A stretch of DNA of 64,000 nucleotides, taken from positions 35,821,818-35,885,817 of the forward strand of contig CM065379.1 of assembly GCA_033060915.1 (NCBI GenBank). Direction: 5' to 3'. Made by a program: the position numbers and the translations under genes. The stretch comes from Euryodendron excelsum. Taxonomy: Eukaryota; Streptophyta; Magnoliopsida; Ericales; Pentaphylacaceae. A model generated the notes under the pieces. That model had not been told where the DNA came from. It made no database searches and saw nothing but the letters and a program-made list of their open reading frames with translations. Positions 33,549-44,749 of this stretch are shown one piece after another; the first letter of the stretch is position 1; every line of letters starts with the position of its first letter.

Positions 33549-35906
33549 TTATGAGGGTAACCAGTAAACATTGCCACTCTTACACTTCCGGAAGACTAAT
33601 TTAACCACATCCATTGTTCTTCTGTCCATCAACTCATATCTGATGATCTGCAACATCAATAATAAAGTTTTGAGCAATGTTGTATCCTTGTTCTGAACTT
33701 CTAATCTCCATATAGAGCTACATCATTCAGATGACCAGTTAATGAAAATATTACAGTAACACCATGGCTTCTGCTTTTTTTAACCCATGTACAACCCCTT
33801 CATAGAGAGAGAGAGAGAGAGAGTACTGTTTGACTACTGAAGTTGATCCAAACACAAAATGAATTAATTGGTATTAATCCAAAACTAAAGGACATGGAAG
33901 TTTTAGAGCAAAAAATAAAGTAAGAATGTAGTACTTTCCCAATTTTCGTATGGTGCAGCACTTAAGACAATAGCATACCTCTAGCACATTTGCCAATGCG
34001 GTCTCGGGTAAGTAGTAGCTCATTCTTGTTTCTTCCATACCCATGTACCGAAGAGCCTGAAACAATAAAAAAGTTAATAATTACAACAAAAGCCTGACCA
34101 CTCTATGGCTATTCTATACCATGTGAGCAGTAATATTCTATCAAAGATACAACCTTTCTCATGTATTCGGTGAGAGAATGAGTCAATAACCACTCTGAAG
34201 CTAATCGCAAGTAGCGAGCTCCAGTATCTGCAAGTAACAGCAGCTCAAAATTTCTATAATAATTTCTCCTTCCCTTGTTTTCAATTTCCACAAACATATC
34301 AAGGGCACCCTTTAGCAGGTTCCTATTAATCGCCATCCCACCGCGTTCTAGTTTGATCTGTACACAAAGACATGTTAAAAATTGTATATAACACGATTGA
34401 GTAACCTTATAAAACAAACAAGGAATGGCAACAAACCAAGCACATGACTTCATCTCTTAATTTACTCCAAAGTGGATCGAAGACCTGAGATTTGAAAGCA
34501 GAAATCAAACTTAAAAAACGTTTTCTGAGTGACGTGCATTACTAAACTCGGGAGAACTGTTAAGAAGTGGCACTTTGCCACATCCAAATAACTGCCCTAC
34601 TTAGAAAACATAGTACTTACCCAATCACAGAACAAATTGACTGGAATATTATCAAGTTCAGTCCCTTTAGTTGTAGAGCAGTAAACTTTCAGCGGGGTAC
34701 AGAATCTCACTAGCCAATGCGCCATTGTTTTGTACTTTTTCCATATTTCCACAATCTCCATTAGCAATGTGACGTTTTCTTTTCCTTGTAAAGAAGGCAG
34801 TACCTATGATGGGAACAAAAGAAATCAGTGAAAGCTCTCAATTTGTCTCACAAAATGACAAATAAGAAGTACTATATATTTGCAAGAAAACTAACCAAAA
34901 AAATAAATAAATAGTAACATGAAAACAAAAGAAAATAAGATGACAAATAGCATATTAGATAGTGCAATAACAATGAACACATTTCGAAGTCAAATTTGTC
35001 TAGGGAATGAGATAAAAGTCTGAGTAAACTTAATTTTTGCAGATTTATAGTTTTGGCATAGAAAGGCATATAAATTGAGTCAATGATTTCTCAAAATATG
35101 CACATTGAAGCAAGCCATCGCAAACCTACTGGAATTAATAGACTTAAATACATCGAGTAGAAGCCAACATGTGGCTATTACAGTCAGTCCCACATCTAAA
35201 GAGACCTATTCTCAACCATACTTGGCTCGCTTGTCTCAGCTGCGTAAGTGGAACTAATTCGGAAAGCCTTTACAACCCATGCTATCGAATTAGATTGTTC
35301 TCTATTTAACAAGAGAACATTCTCCTGAGCTTATCCCTATGGAGTTGGAGTAATATTGGTTTGGCAGATGAGTCAATTTATACGGTTGATAAAACTAGAT
35401 CATCCACTTCAATCATTGTTACAATACAAAGATCTAATCAAAAAAGTAAAAACAGGCAGATCAAATGTAAATTCTATATCAAATATCATATAAAAAAAAA
35501 ATCCAGTAGAACATTTTTTAACACGTATAGAATAGTACCTTTCATGATGATGCTTGCTTCATGTATTTAACAGTTAATTCACTTTGTCTAGAGGAATACA
35601 GGGATTTAAGCAAAAAAGAATAAATATTGTCCATAAGTGGAAAGACATACTTGATGATCCATCGGCACCTACTTTCAACATTGCACCAGCAAAAAAAATA
35701 TGTATCAACAGATTTCACAAAAGAAGCTGACATTTCCATCTATTACTCGTCAAATACAGGAGATACTAGCTGAAGTTTATCCATGTTAGTTAATTTGTAA
35801 GTTTTAACACAGGTGTACATACAATTCGAGTCATATATAGTAGTTTATAACTCACCACTGAAACAATGCTGTCCTGCAACGCACCAATGAACCTTTCATA
35901 CAGATT
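33549..35906 (-). pseudogene. CUL1-like gene, N-terminal half only (copy A)
   Basis: Five consecutive exons on minus have GT-AG borders and all-phase-0 junctions: 34803-34621 (VLPSLQGKENV ... FCDW), 34484-34437 (VFDPLWSKLRDEVMCL), 34357-34154 (IKLERGGMAINRNLLKG ... EYMRK), 34056-33979 (ALRYMGMEETRMSYYLPE), 33647-33549 (IIRYELMDRRT ..., TAA). A further stretch 35906-35856 (NLYERFIGALQDSIVSV, donor GTGAG) precedes them but lacks a clear acceptor. Together they follow plant CUL1 from the second N-terminal helix repeat onward. CUL1 is the SCF ubiquitin-ligase scaffold whose N-terminus binds SKP1 and whose C-terminus binds RBX1. Here a stop ends the chain after about 200 residues; the cullin homology domain and neddylation site are absent. 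Pseudogene, or a truncated SKP1-binding decoy. Confidence 0.78.
33806..33823. repeat. (GA)n microsatellite
   Basis: AGAGAGAGAGAGAGAG in intronic/intergenic DNA of the CUL1-like copy A. Confidence 0.8.
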
Positions 35907-37960
35907 TCAGTCAAGGAATTAGAATACATAGAAAATAAAAATTAAGCCAAGCATGTATAAGTTGTATCTGTTTGAAATTATTTGTATGTAAATTTTATTA
36001 AGCCAAGCTACATATTACTTTTCCTGAACCGCAAGAAGATTTGGAAACATCTTCAAGAGTTAAATTGTGATGGTTATACGATGCACTGATCTTTCCATAA
36101 CTGAGAAGACCTTTAAGGGGTTAAAAAAATGAGGGACGATATATATTCTCTGCATGAACAAAACCTTAAAGGTGATAAAGAAGAGAGAATATCTATTTGG
36201 CTCCCAATGGACTATCAGAACCCCCTCCCTCCCCCCCGGTCTCATATCTCCGGGCGAGCAACCAATACCACCCATGTTTTTATTTTTTCTTTTCCCCAAA
36301 AACAGCCTCAACAATCAATGAGAAATAATCTCCTTTCAGTCAGTGAAAAGGCTTTTGTTGATACCCACTAATTTGAACTTCAATTTTAAGAAGCATCAAT
36401 GAAAAATCTTTCTCATTCTTAGATCTCACATCGATGGCAAAAAACAATTTAAAAAATTATAATTAGTTACTCAAGACTAATATTGAGAGACAAGAAGATG
36501 GAATAAACATTCGAAAAGACGTGATAATATTTGCACGTCAATTCAACAAATGAGATTTAAAGCAGTAAAATGGTTCTTGCAGTTTATGAGATTAATAACA
36601 AAATATTACAAGATTTTCAAACAGAAAGAGGCACAAAAGAATTAGAACTAAAAAAAATTGAATTTCTGGAAAATCTGGACAGACAATCTCAAGTGAAAAG
36701 GGCCAAGAAATCAGACTAAAATAATTAAGAAGATCGAATAAAGTTAGCACTAGCATCACGCAAATTTCACCGTAAATTTGATGGGACAAAAAGGGGGTGA
36801 GAGGGAGAAACCCTATCATGGAAAACAAGAATAGAGTATTTTTAAACTATCGCATTGACCATAATCAAGCTAGAAATTCCAATGCAATGTAACAGGTTGC
36901 GAAAAAAAGAAAACTGACAGTGATTTTGGAATGAAAATGCAGTAAAGGGGCACAAGGTCACGGATCTGGTAAACTGGTTCCTAGAATAGGAGGAAACCAG
37001 CTCTGATCATACATGCACATACACACATTAGTAATCAAAAACCACTTACGTAGCCATATCTTTCAAAATTCTTGATCCGGTGTCTAATTCTTCAAGAATG
37101 ACAAAAAAAAGTCACCTAGAACCCTAGAGATGTGCTATCAGATATGTGATCACTTATACACAGAAACAAAGAGATAAACACAAACCCACAGGAAAACACT
37201 CATATATATATATATATATATATTCAGAAGAAGAAAACTACATTCAAAGCATGATGAACAAAGTGACAGGAAAAAAAAAAAAAAAACCAAAATCCTCACT
37301 CAGTTCTTCTTCCCCCTCTCCATCGATTTCTTCTTCAGACTGCATGCAGGGAGAGGGAGATCTGTTTCGTTTTCTGCCCATATTCTGATCGACTTATTCA
37401 GACTGCATGTAGAAGCTCAGCTTTAGAGAGAGAGAGACATGAAACTGATGAAGATGAAGATGAAATGAAGGAACAGCTGGGCAGGTTTACTTACAATGCT
37501 CGAGGATTACGCCAGGTGAGTGTGCGATGTGTCCCGCTGTATGAAGCACAGCTGGGTGAGTCTTCATATCTCTGTCTTGGGGTTTTAGGGTTTGCTAAAA
37601 CACTTGTGGTTTGCGGTTTCGGGTCGCGTTTGTTTTTTTTTTTTTTCCTTTCTTCAGAAAACGGCTCTTGGTTGGGTTCAGAATAGGGGTACCTGGCACA
37701 GAAACAAATGAAACGTTTTGAATTGGGGTCGCACAGAATCTGCCGCCGCGTGGATTGCCCAGCCAAGGAATCAAATTTTAGGATGACTCACCAAACCATA
37801 TTTTAATCCCATAACGTTATCTTTTTTTTTTTGGTAAGTGACTTAAGCAAAAAATATTACATACTTTGAAATACATCTGCCACATCAGAAAATTCATAAT
37901 ATTTAATAGAAATATTAAACATACGCAAAAAATAATAGTATTTAATTGAAAATGCTACAC
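35907..37960. other. Upstream region of the CUL1-like copy A; no supported gene
   Basis: AT-rich. The missing first exons of copy A are not identifiable. An (AT)n microsatellite lies at about 37203-37222. CT/GA-rich segments at 37300-37480 would suit a 5' leader of a minus-strand transcript, but this is weak. Confidence 0.4.
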
Positions 37961-38564
37961 TAAGGCTCTGTTTGACTTGACCGGAAATTATTTTCTCATA
38001 CAAAAATTTTTAATTAAAAAATTATTTTTATTTTTACTTTTCAGCATTAGTTGACATTAGAAAATTGTTTTTTAGCAAAAAAAGTTTCTATATAATACTA
38101 TTCTTTGCTGTAACGATGGTGGCAATGGCGGTGGCAGTGGATGGTGGTGGTGGCGGCGGCGGCAGCGACAGCGGCGACAGTGGTAGTGAAGGGTGGTGGT
38201 GGCAACGGTGGCGGTGGCAGTGGGTGGTGGGTTTTGGCAGGTAGTGGCTGGGTAGGTGGTGGTCGGTACAGATGGACAGCAACAGTGGTGAAAGTGTATG
38301 GTGGTGACAAGGGGTAGTGGAGGCTGCCAAGTGCTAGTGGGTGGTCGTGGTGATGGTGGGTGGCGGGTAGCGGCAGTGAAAATGTTGAAATAGTGTTGAA
38401 TGGCTATAAGGAAAAAATAATTTATGAATTTTTAAAATTTAAGTCATTTTTTGTCTTTTTGATGAAAAATAATTTTTTTAAAAAATATTTTTCGGACTTT
38501 TTGTTCAATCAAATGACAAAAAATGAGTGCAAAAATATTTTACGTCAAATAAAATATAGCCTTA
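37961..38564. mobile_element. MITE-like element with GGT-rich core
   Basis: It starts TAAGGCTCTGTTTGAC and ends with the inverted match (TAAGGCTATATTTTATTTGAC on the other strand). The middle (about 38115-38390) is a GGTGGC-type minisatellite. The ends resemble a common plant non-autonomous hAT-like family; an 8-bp target duplication is not clear. Confidence 0.55.
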
Positions 38565-39432
38565 AAAAAAACTTTTAGGGACTTCCTTTACCAAATAAGT
38601 AATGTAGCACTTGAAGTACATCTGCCACATCACCATGTGACTTAAAAAAAGGCATTTAATAACAAGGTATATTCCAGTTTAATTGGTTAGTTTGATTTGG
38701 ACTGTCAAAAAAAAAAAAATAACAAGGTATATGAGTTGGTATAGTCAGATTGCAAATCTTATTGGATTGTATCATATTAGCCACCACCAGTACCCTTTTT
38801 GCATCGTTACAGCACCGGTACCGGTGCATTTTGATTTACTATTTTGGGTTATCATTATGTATATTATATATTTGTAAAAATAAATATGTTTCCTTATTTT
38901 CTTATAGAATACTTATATCAAGTATTATTCAACATCAAACTATTTTAACATTATATAAACATATTATTCAACATCAGTATATATACAATAAACTTCAAAA
39001 GCATATCTATTGTTTAATTCGTCTCCAAAAGGAGTTTTAATATACATTTTATTTAAAAAGCCTAAAAGAATTATAAACCATTTTAACATAACATATACAA
39101 GTTTCAATACAGTTATGGACTCTCTTCTATGCCATTTTATGTTCAGTATACTACGTACCGGGCATACCAACCCGTGCAAACAGAATTGACAATTATACTT
39201 TGTATAGCACTATCTTTTTTCAGTAAGTCATAAATTACAACAAATTAAACTCTATACTTTTCAATTAGATTGAATGAGGTCTAACATGAACTCTTTTTAA
39301 CGTGAGCTTAACGTGGTTAAACAAATTATCATGAAGTTGATGTGCGTGTCTCTGGTTTTTTTTCCAAATTTCTAACCGAAGTAGACGGTTAGACCCAATT
39401 GGAACCATTAAAGAGTATATGGTTCATATATC
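38565..39432. other. Intergenic DNA
   Basis: No gene is seen. TACATCTGCCACATCA at about 38618 repeats a motif on the other side of the MITE at about 37874. Confidence 0.4.
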
Positions 39433-39617
39433 TAGGGTTGTAAGGAGTCGAGCAGAGCCGAGTTGGAAAGTGGAACGGTCAAGATTGGTTTGAAAACTTA
39501 ACAAGCTTTAATGTCTTTAAGTATGGCTTATTTAAATTTCGAGCCGATCTTTAACAAATTTCAATCAAGCCAATCATATGCCAAGCTCTAGTAGCTTAAT
39601 TTTTTCATACATGTAAG

Positions 39618-41233
39618 TGACTCGCTCCGAAAACTACAAAATGAAGTTAGTACTCCGCAAGAGTACGGGGGGCGTGATGAAGTATAAACCGGTAATCCGG
39701 TATCGTTCTCTCCCAAGAGACCTAACCAAATATAGGATCTAGCACTTAACTCACACTAATCTAGCCTAGAATCGAATTGCAATTATGTGGGGAATTGAAT
39801 CTAAAATAAAAGAAAAAAGAAAAGGACCGAAAATCTTTAGGTTTTTTTTATGGGGTTTTGATTTACTAAATTAGTGCAATGAAAATTAAAGCAATTAACT
39901 AGGCAATTAATTTAAATGTAAAGCAATTAAAATGGAAAACTTGGATATGATTGATTCAATCCACCAATTTACAACAAGAATTTCAATAGAGGATTTTTAT
40001 AACTCAAATCAAGAATCACACTGTGGATTATTGATTCGGAATATTTTGACCATAAAATCTTGAGTTCATATTTAGTTGAGTGTAGGGATTAAACCAATTA
40101 ATAGAACCCTAGAAGCAAACCTTATGAATGTGCAAGATTTATACCAATTGTTGAATTGTGTATAAACATTACCAAATGGGTTATGAATCTAAGTTTTCGA
40201 ATAAATCCAATACCCAACCAAATAGAAATATACAAATCTATGAATAAAACTTTGAAGTTCATAAATCCCCATTAAAATACTTGAAAATTCTTGGTGGATC
40301 TTCACAATTACACCCAAGAGATGTTTAGCTACTAGAATCCATAATAAAGAGCATAAATGAAGGTAAATCTAACATTAAACTAAGTAAAACTAGTGTTTGA
40401 TTGCTAAGAAAGTGAAGGAAAATATATTACAATGAAATAAAGTTACAATTTCTACTCCTGCATTAACATTACAAACATAAATCTAAGCTAAAAATACACA
40501 AAAACATAAAAACCAACATTGGAGGAGCTTTTCACGCCACTCCTTTGGCTGCTACAAACCCAAAAAATTTTTTTCTGTTCCATTTTTTTGAACAACAAAG
40601 CTTTTAAGCTCCAGATCTGTATCGACCGATCGATCGGCACTGTTCACCGATCGATTGGCTAATCGAGCGGTGATTGTAGCGATCGATCGGTAAATTCACT
40701 GTTTTTACTATTCACGGGTACTGTTCACCGATCGATCGGTCACTGTTCACCGATCAATCGGCCGATCGATCGATCACTATTCATGATCAATAGGGCACTG
40801 TTCACCGATCGATCGGTAAATCACCCTCTCTGAAGTTTGCCAAACCAATCGATCGGATACTATTCATTCATCCACTTTGAAGCTTGATTTTGACTATCTT
40901 AGAGGCCGATTCAGCCGATGCACATTAGAGGACAAATTGTAGCTCTTGAAGTCTTCTTTCCAATGGCACAAAAATTAGCTCAATCAGACATCGGAGTAAA
41001 AAGATATGGCCCAAATACCAAGACATGTCTGAAATTTCATGAACAAATTATTTGCCTTGAACCCACTTTGATTATTCTTGCTTTCTTTTTGCCTTTATTA
41101 GCTTATCTAACCTACAAAATACATACAAAACATACTTAAACAAATATCTAACTAAAATAAGACAATTAATTACAATATAAGTCTAACAAAGTACAAATTA
41201 AGGACTTATGATTACACTTTTAGGGTGTAATCA
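39618..41233 (-). mobile_element. Athila-type solo LTR
   Basis: 1616 bp with perfect 5-bp flanks GTAAG (39613-39617 and 41234-41238). On minus it starts TGATTACACCCTAAAAGTG, again a terminal hairpin (GATTACAC ... GTGTAATC), and ends GGAGCGAGTCA. The end matches the element 2 LTR end (CGTACTCTTGCGG, GAGCGAATCA). Inner parts differ from elements 1 and 2, so it is a third family of the same lineage. A solo LTR arises by recombination between the two LTRs of a full element. Confidence 0.93.
40621..40857 (-). promoter_or_regulatory. CGATCGATCG palindrome array in the solo LTR
   Basis: CCGATCGATCGG (12-bp perfect palindrome) or near copies occur about nine times, often as CTGTTCACCGATCGATCGGT. Decayed forms include CCGATCGATTGG, CCGATCAATCGG and CAATCGATCGGA. 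It lies 376-612 bp from the LTR start on minus, the same part of the LTR as in elements 1 and 2. Confidence 0.88.
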
Positions 41234-41540
41234 GTAAGCTTATCGAGCCAAATTCAAAAGATTAACGAGTTTTAAAATATATTTAAGTTTGATTTATTTA
41301 TATAAAGAGTCAATCCCAAAAGCACTTCTAATGAGCTAAACACGAGTCGATTAGGTTCAATTTACAGCCCCAAATATATTACAATTACATAGAAAGTACC
41401 AAAGTGATATTGGTGTCAAACTACCGATGAAAAATATAAGTTACTCTAAAAAAAAATGTCCAAAACTCGCGTATAAATGGATCTTTGAAAATTTGAAGTT
41501 TGAATGAACAGGAATAGCTTGTTCACTAAGATAATGGATG

Positions 41541-41570
41541 CCGAGAGAGAGAGAGAGAGAGAGAGAGAAG
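41541..41570. repeat. (GA)n microsatellite
   Basis: CCGAGAGAGAGAG... about 14 GA units. Confidence 0.85.
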
Positions 41571-41896
41571 GCCAAAAATTGTTTGTTTAAGCAAAAGAGA
41601 GTATTGTTCCTATCCCTCAATAGCGGTAGAACTTGCAATAGTTGGGAACCTAATGTTAGCCATTTCAAAAACGAAGTCACTCTTTTTTTATCACAGTTGA
41701 TCATATCACAAGTACGAAAGGATGGGAATGTTGGAAATTTGTGGTATACTCTGATACTACTACTAGAAAGTTTGTGATAAGCTCTAATATCACTTTTTTG
41801 ATATAGTTTTTTCATTTTTTCTTCTCATGCTTAAATAAGGCCTTCAAATGAGTATCTTTTAGTTTTTCCTTTATGTGATGGGCGTACCATCGATCT

Positions 41897-42886
41897 TCAT
41901 TCTTGAATTGGTTTTGCTTTTTGAATTTTGCTTTTTTTTCCCTCTTGTGAATCAAAGAACGCTTCCATATTCACCCACCTTGTATCAAATGTAGAATTCT
42001 CCAAACCAATATGCAAATAACTCTTAAAAATTTCAATACCTTGATCTTCATTATTTTTCCTTTTCAATGGAATAACTTCCTTTGTGATGAATCTATAGGA
42101 CTTCTTGTCAACTTGATCAACAATATAGTACTCATTGATATCTTCTTCCAACTTTGGTGGGTGAGTAAAAATTATATTTTCATGAAATGAAAATGAGCCA
42201 AAGAAAATATTATCTTCCATGTAAGACATATCTGAATTTTTTAACTCTTCAACTTTGTTGACATGAGCATCTTCTTTAAGATTTTCTTCTTCAATCTTCT
42301 CAAGTTCCACAATTGCTTTCTCATAATCGTCAACTTTTTCACTTGCTCCATTTTCCTTATCCACTAGATTCACTTCTCTTTTGTGAATTTCATCATCAAT
42401 AGTTTCTTTTTGTGCTTCATTCTTTTGCACTACTTCACATTCTTTAATTTCTAGAGCTTCATTACCGTGGAATTCTTCCTCATGATCCTCCATGGAATTC
42501 TTCCCAAAGTCATCAAGACTTTCATCCTCTTCCATAAAAAATTCATCTTCCTCAAAGCTTTGTACCCAATACTTAGTGGGTAAAAAATCACCTCCACCTT
42601 TAGAGGCGATAGGGTCAAGTATCTTCCAAACATCACTAGGAGATATCTTTTCTCCAATCTTCTTCCAAATTTCTTGATGAATGGATCTTTGCAAAATTGC
42701 AAATACCTTCTCTTCTTTCATTTCTCGAACCCTCTTGGACATGTCGTTTATTGGCTCTTCTCCAACAAGATTCCACAAATCACAAGCTTTGAGGTATAGA
42801 GTTATAATAGCCCTCAATCTCTTATAGTTGACAAACGTCAATCTATCTACAAAGATATACATTTTTCCTTGATTCCTCCCAAGCAC
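41897..42886 (-). CDS. Copia gag-like (UBN2/DUF4219-type) ORF with Glu-rich tail
   Basis: An uninterrupted 329-codon ORF. Residues ~25-105 (RLRAIITLYLKACDLWNLV, EEKVFAILQRSIHQEIWKKI, DVWKIL) have the helical pattern of the gag-like domain found in Ty1/copia elements. The rest is strongly acidic (EEDESLDDFGKNSMEDHEEE) and not recognised. It follows a primer-binding site (42989-43002) in the right place and orientation for a Gag. No zinc knuckle, protease, integrase or RT follows, so it is either a non-autonomous element's Gag or a chimeric host ORF. The intact frame among decayed neighbours is notable. Confidence 0.6.
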   Translation of the reverse strand: MLGRNQGKMYIFVDRLTFVNYKRLRAIITLYLKACDLWNLVGEEPINDMSKRVREMKEEKVFAILQRSIHQEIWKKIGEKISPSDVWKILDPIASKGGGDFLPTKYWVQSFEEDEFFMEEDESLDDFGKNSMEDHEEEFHGNEALEIKECEVVQKNEAQKETIDDEIHKREVNLVDKENGASEKVDDYEKAIVELEKIEEENLKEDAHVNKVEELKNSDMSYMEDNIFFGSFSFHENIIFTHPPKLEEDINEYYIVDQVDKKSYRFITKEVIPLKRKNNEDQGIEIFKSYLHIGLENSTFDTRWVNMEAFFDSQEGKKSKIQKAKPIQE

Positions 42887-42988
42887 TCTCTGGGCTTTGA
42901 TACTCTCCCAGGATCTACCTCGAGCCCTGATACTACTGTTGAAAATTTGTAATATGCTCTGATACCATTGTTGGAAAGTTTGTGGTAG

Positions 42989-43160
42989 GCTCTAATACCA
43001 CTTTGTTGGAACATATGATGGGCTAGTAAACTCAAACACTATAGAGATAAACTCTCTTCTATTCCCTTCTCTTTACCATTACATTATATAGCATATTTAT
43101 ATATAGTTCCACTAACATGCATCTAAGCATGGAATGGAATCTTAGCTTTAGAAGAAGGCT
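42989..43160 (-). repeat. 5' LTR end and tRNA-Met primer site of a copia-like element
   Basis: On minus, CATATGTTCCAACA ends an LTR at about 43004 and AGTGGTATTAGAGCC (tRNA-iMet type, canonical TGGTATCAGAGC with one change) follows. A TATA-like CTATATATAAATATG lies at about 43107-43093. A related ~90-bp block with GTATCAGAGTA recurs at about 41715-41805 on the other side of the ORF. The outer LTR edge is uncertain and may be cut by the LINE. Confidence 0.55.
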
Positions 43161-43179
43161 GCTATCATGCATGGGAGAA

Positions 43180-44052
43180 GGATGCACTAGTGGATCTGAA
43201 GAGGATGGTGGAGAATGTGCCTAGAAGGGCAACCAGAGAGGATGCAATTTCATGGATGCCAAGTAAAGAGGGAATCTTCTCAGTCAATTATTATTATGCT
43301 GTGATAGAAGGAGAAGCGAATCAAGAGCATGTAGAGTTGGCATTGATATAAAAAATTTGGGCTCCTATGAAAGTTAAGATATTCTATTGGTTAGCATTGC
43401 AAGGGAGAATCAAATAAAAAATTTTCCTCAAAAACAAGAATATTTTGCCCCATAATGATGATACCATCTATATTTTTTGCAAGGAAGCTTCTGAAGGTTG
43501 TGATCACTTGCTACTCAAGTGTAAGTCTATCTTGTTAGTTTTGGTGGGGGCTTGAATGGATAAGCCCTACAAGTATAGATTATCACTTCATATGGTGGAT
43601 GGAACCAACAAGTATTGGCTACAAAAGGAAAAAATTGGGAACAATAATTTAGAAAGGTCTATTTTTAGCAATTATTTGGAGAATCTGGATAACAAGGAAT
43701 GAAGCATTATTTGAATCTATATTAGCAGAATGGGATGAAATTGCTGAATCAACCAAAAATCATGTCTTGCTATGGCTCCAAGCCATGACAAGGGAGGGCT
43801 CTATCAGAACTTGAGATTTGTACTTGCATATTGATGTAATTAAATAGCTGGATTCTTCTCTTTTGGCATTGGTTACCATTATGTCAGATTGCTCATTTGT
43901 ATTTGTATTTGTCAATTGAACCCTTATCAATTACTGGTGTATTTGGGTGGCTGGTCTTTTGTAAAGCCTTCATGGCTTGTGGATTCCACCTCTTTTTTTT
44001 ATTTTTTATTATCTAATATATACTCGTTTGTTGTTAAAAAAAAAAAAAAAAT
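43180..44052 (+). mobile_element. 5'-truncated LINE (L1-type) 3' end
   Basis: The broken frame contains the zinc-binding reverse-transcriptase region of plant LINEs (SWMPSKEGIFSVNYYYAVIEG, IWAPMKVKIFYWLALQGRIK, ILPHNDDTIYIFCKEASEGC, DHLLLKC). The 3' UTR ends in a run of 17 A at about 44036-44052. Several stops are present. Truncation at the 5' side is usual for LINEs. Confidence 0.82.
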
Positions 44053-44749
44053 CTAGACACTTAATACATCCATGACACTTCATCTACATACATGTACTTA
44101 CCTATATACATGAATCACATACATGTATCATGTATATTCATGTGTTATAGAATATGTAAAAACAAGTTTACTTTCCAACATGGAACAGATTGACCTGCCT
44201 AATATGGATGGCATTTTACCTCGTTTCTGTTTGACATTTTCAGAATATAGAAATAACTAGTATATTTCATTTAATAGGTTTTAAAGTGAATAAAGCATGC
44301 TATTGATTACATCAACTTCATCAAGTATTAAAATTTAACGAATATGCACCTGGCACAAAAAATTCATACGGGTTAATGTGTAAAGATTCAACCGCAACTA
44401 ATATGAAAGATGAAAGAAAAACCATTTATAATCTTCCAAGGTGACGCTAATGTGAAAGAGCACTTCAATTTGTCATATATAGTTGCCCAAGGAAATTAAC
44501 ATAGACTATACGAAACACTTAACTAGAGTGTAATTTCTACAGTGATCCTCTATTCAAAGATTTTCCCAACCTTTCAGCCATGCCTCTAGAACCCCCTATG
44601 CATTTCACTGTTGAAGGCTCATGTCGGCACATTTGGACAGTATCTCCTACAGTCGAGAACACATTCGAGGGAGGAATATTTGAGAATAAGCTAATAACTA
44701 TATGGAACGAACCAAACCAAGTAATGAATGAGTTCCATGAGTTGCATAC
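44053..44749. other. Intergenic DNA
   Basis: No gene is seen. A possible further exon on minus (acceptor ACTGTAG near 44653) is unsupported. Confidence 0.4.

Larger units (their letters stand above)
39433..41372. mobile_element. hAT-type MITE split by a solo LTR
   Basis: Left part 39433-39617 starts TAGGGTTGTAAGGAGTCGAG; right part 41239-41372 ends GTTCAATTTACAGCCCCA. The ends are inverted (TAGGGTTGTAA / TTTACAGCCCCA). Flanks CATATATC (39425-39432) and AATATATT (41373-41380) match at six of eight positions, as expected for an old 8-bp hAT duplication. Without the LTR the element is about 320 bp. Confidence 0.7.

Noticed and set aside
37050..37100. Possible first cullin exon on minus (LEELDTGSRILKDMAT, donor GTAAGT)
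   Set aside because: Good donor, but the match to the CUL1 N-terminus is too weak and there is no in-frame ATG.
38088..38330. His/Pro-rich minus-strand ORFs
   Set aside because: Produced by the GGTGGC minisatellite inside a MITE; no start context or homology.
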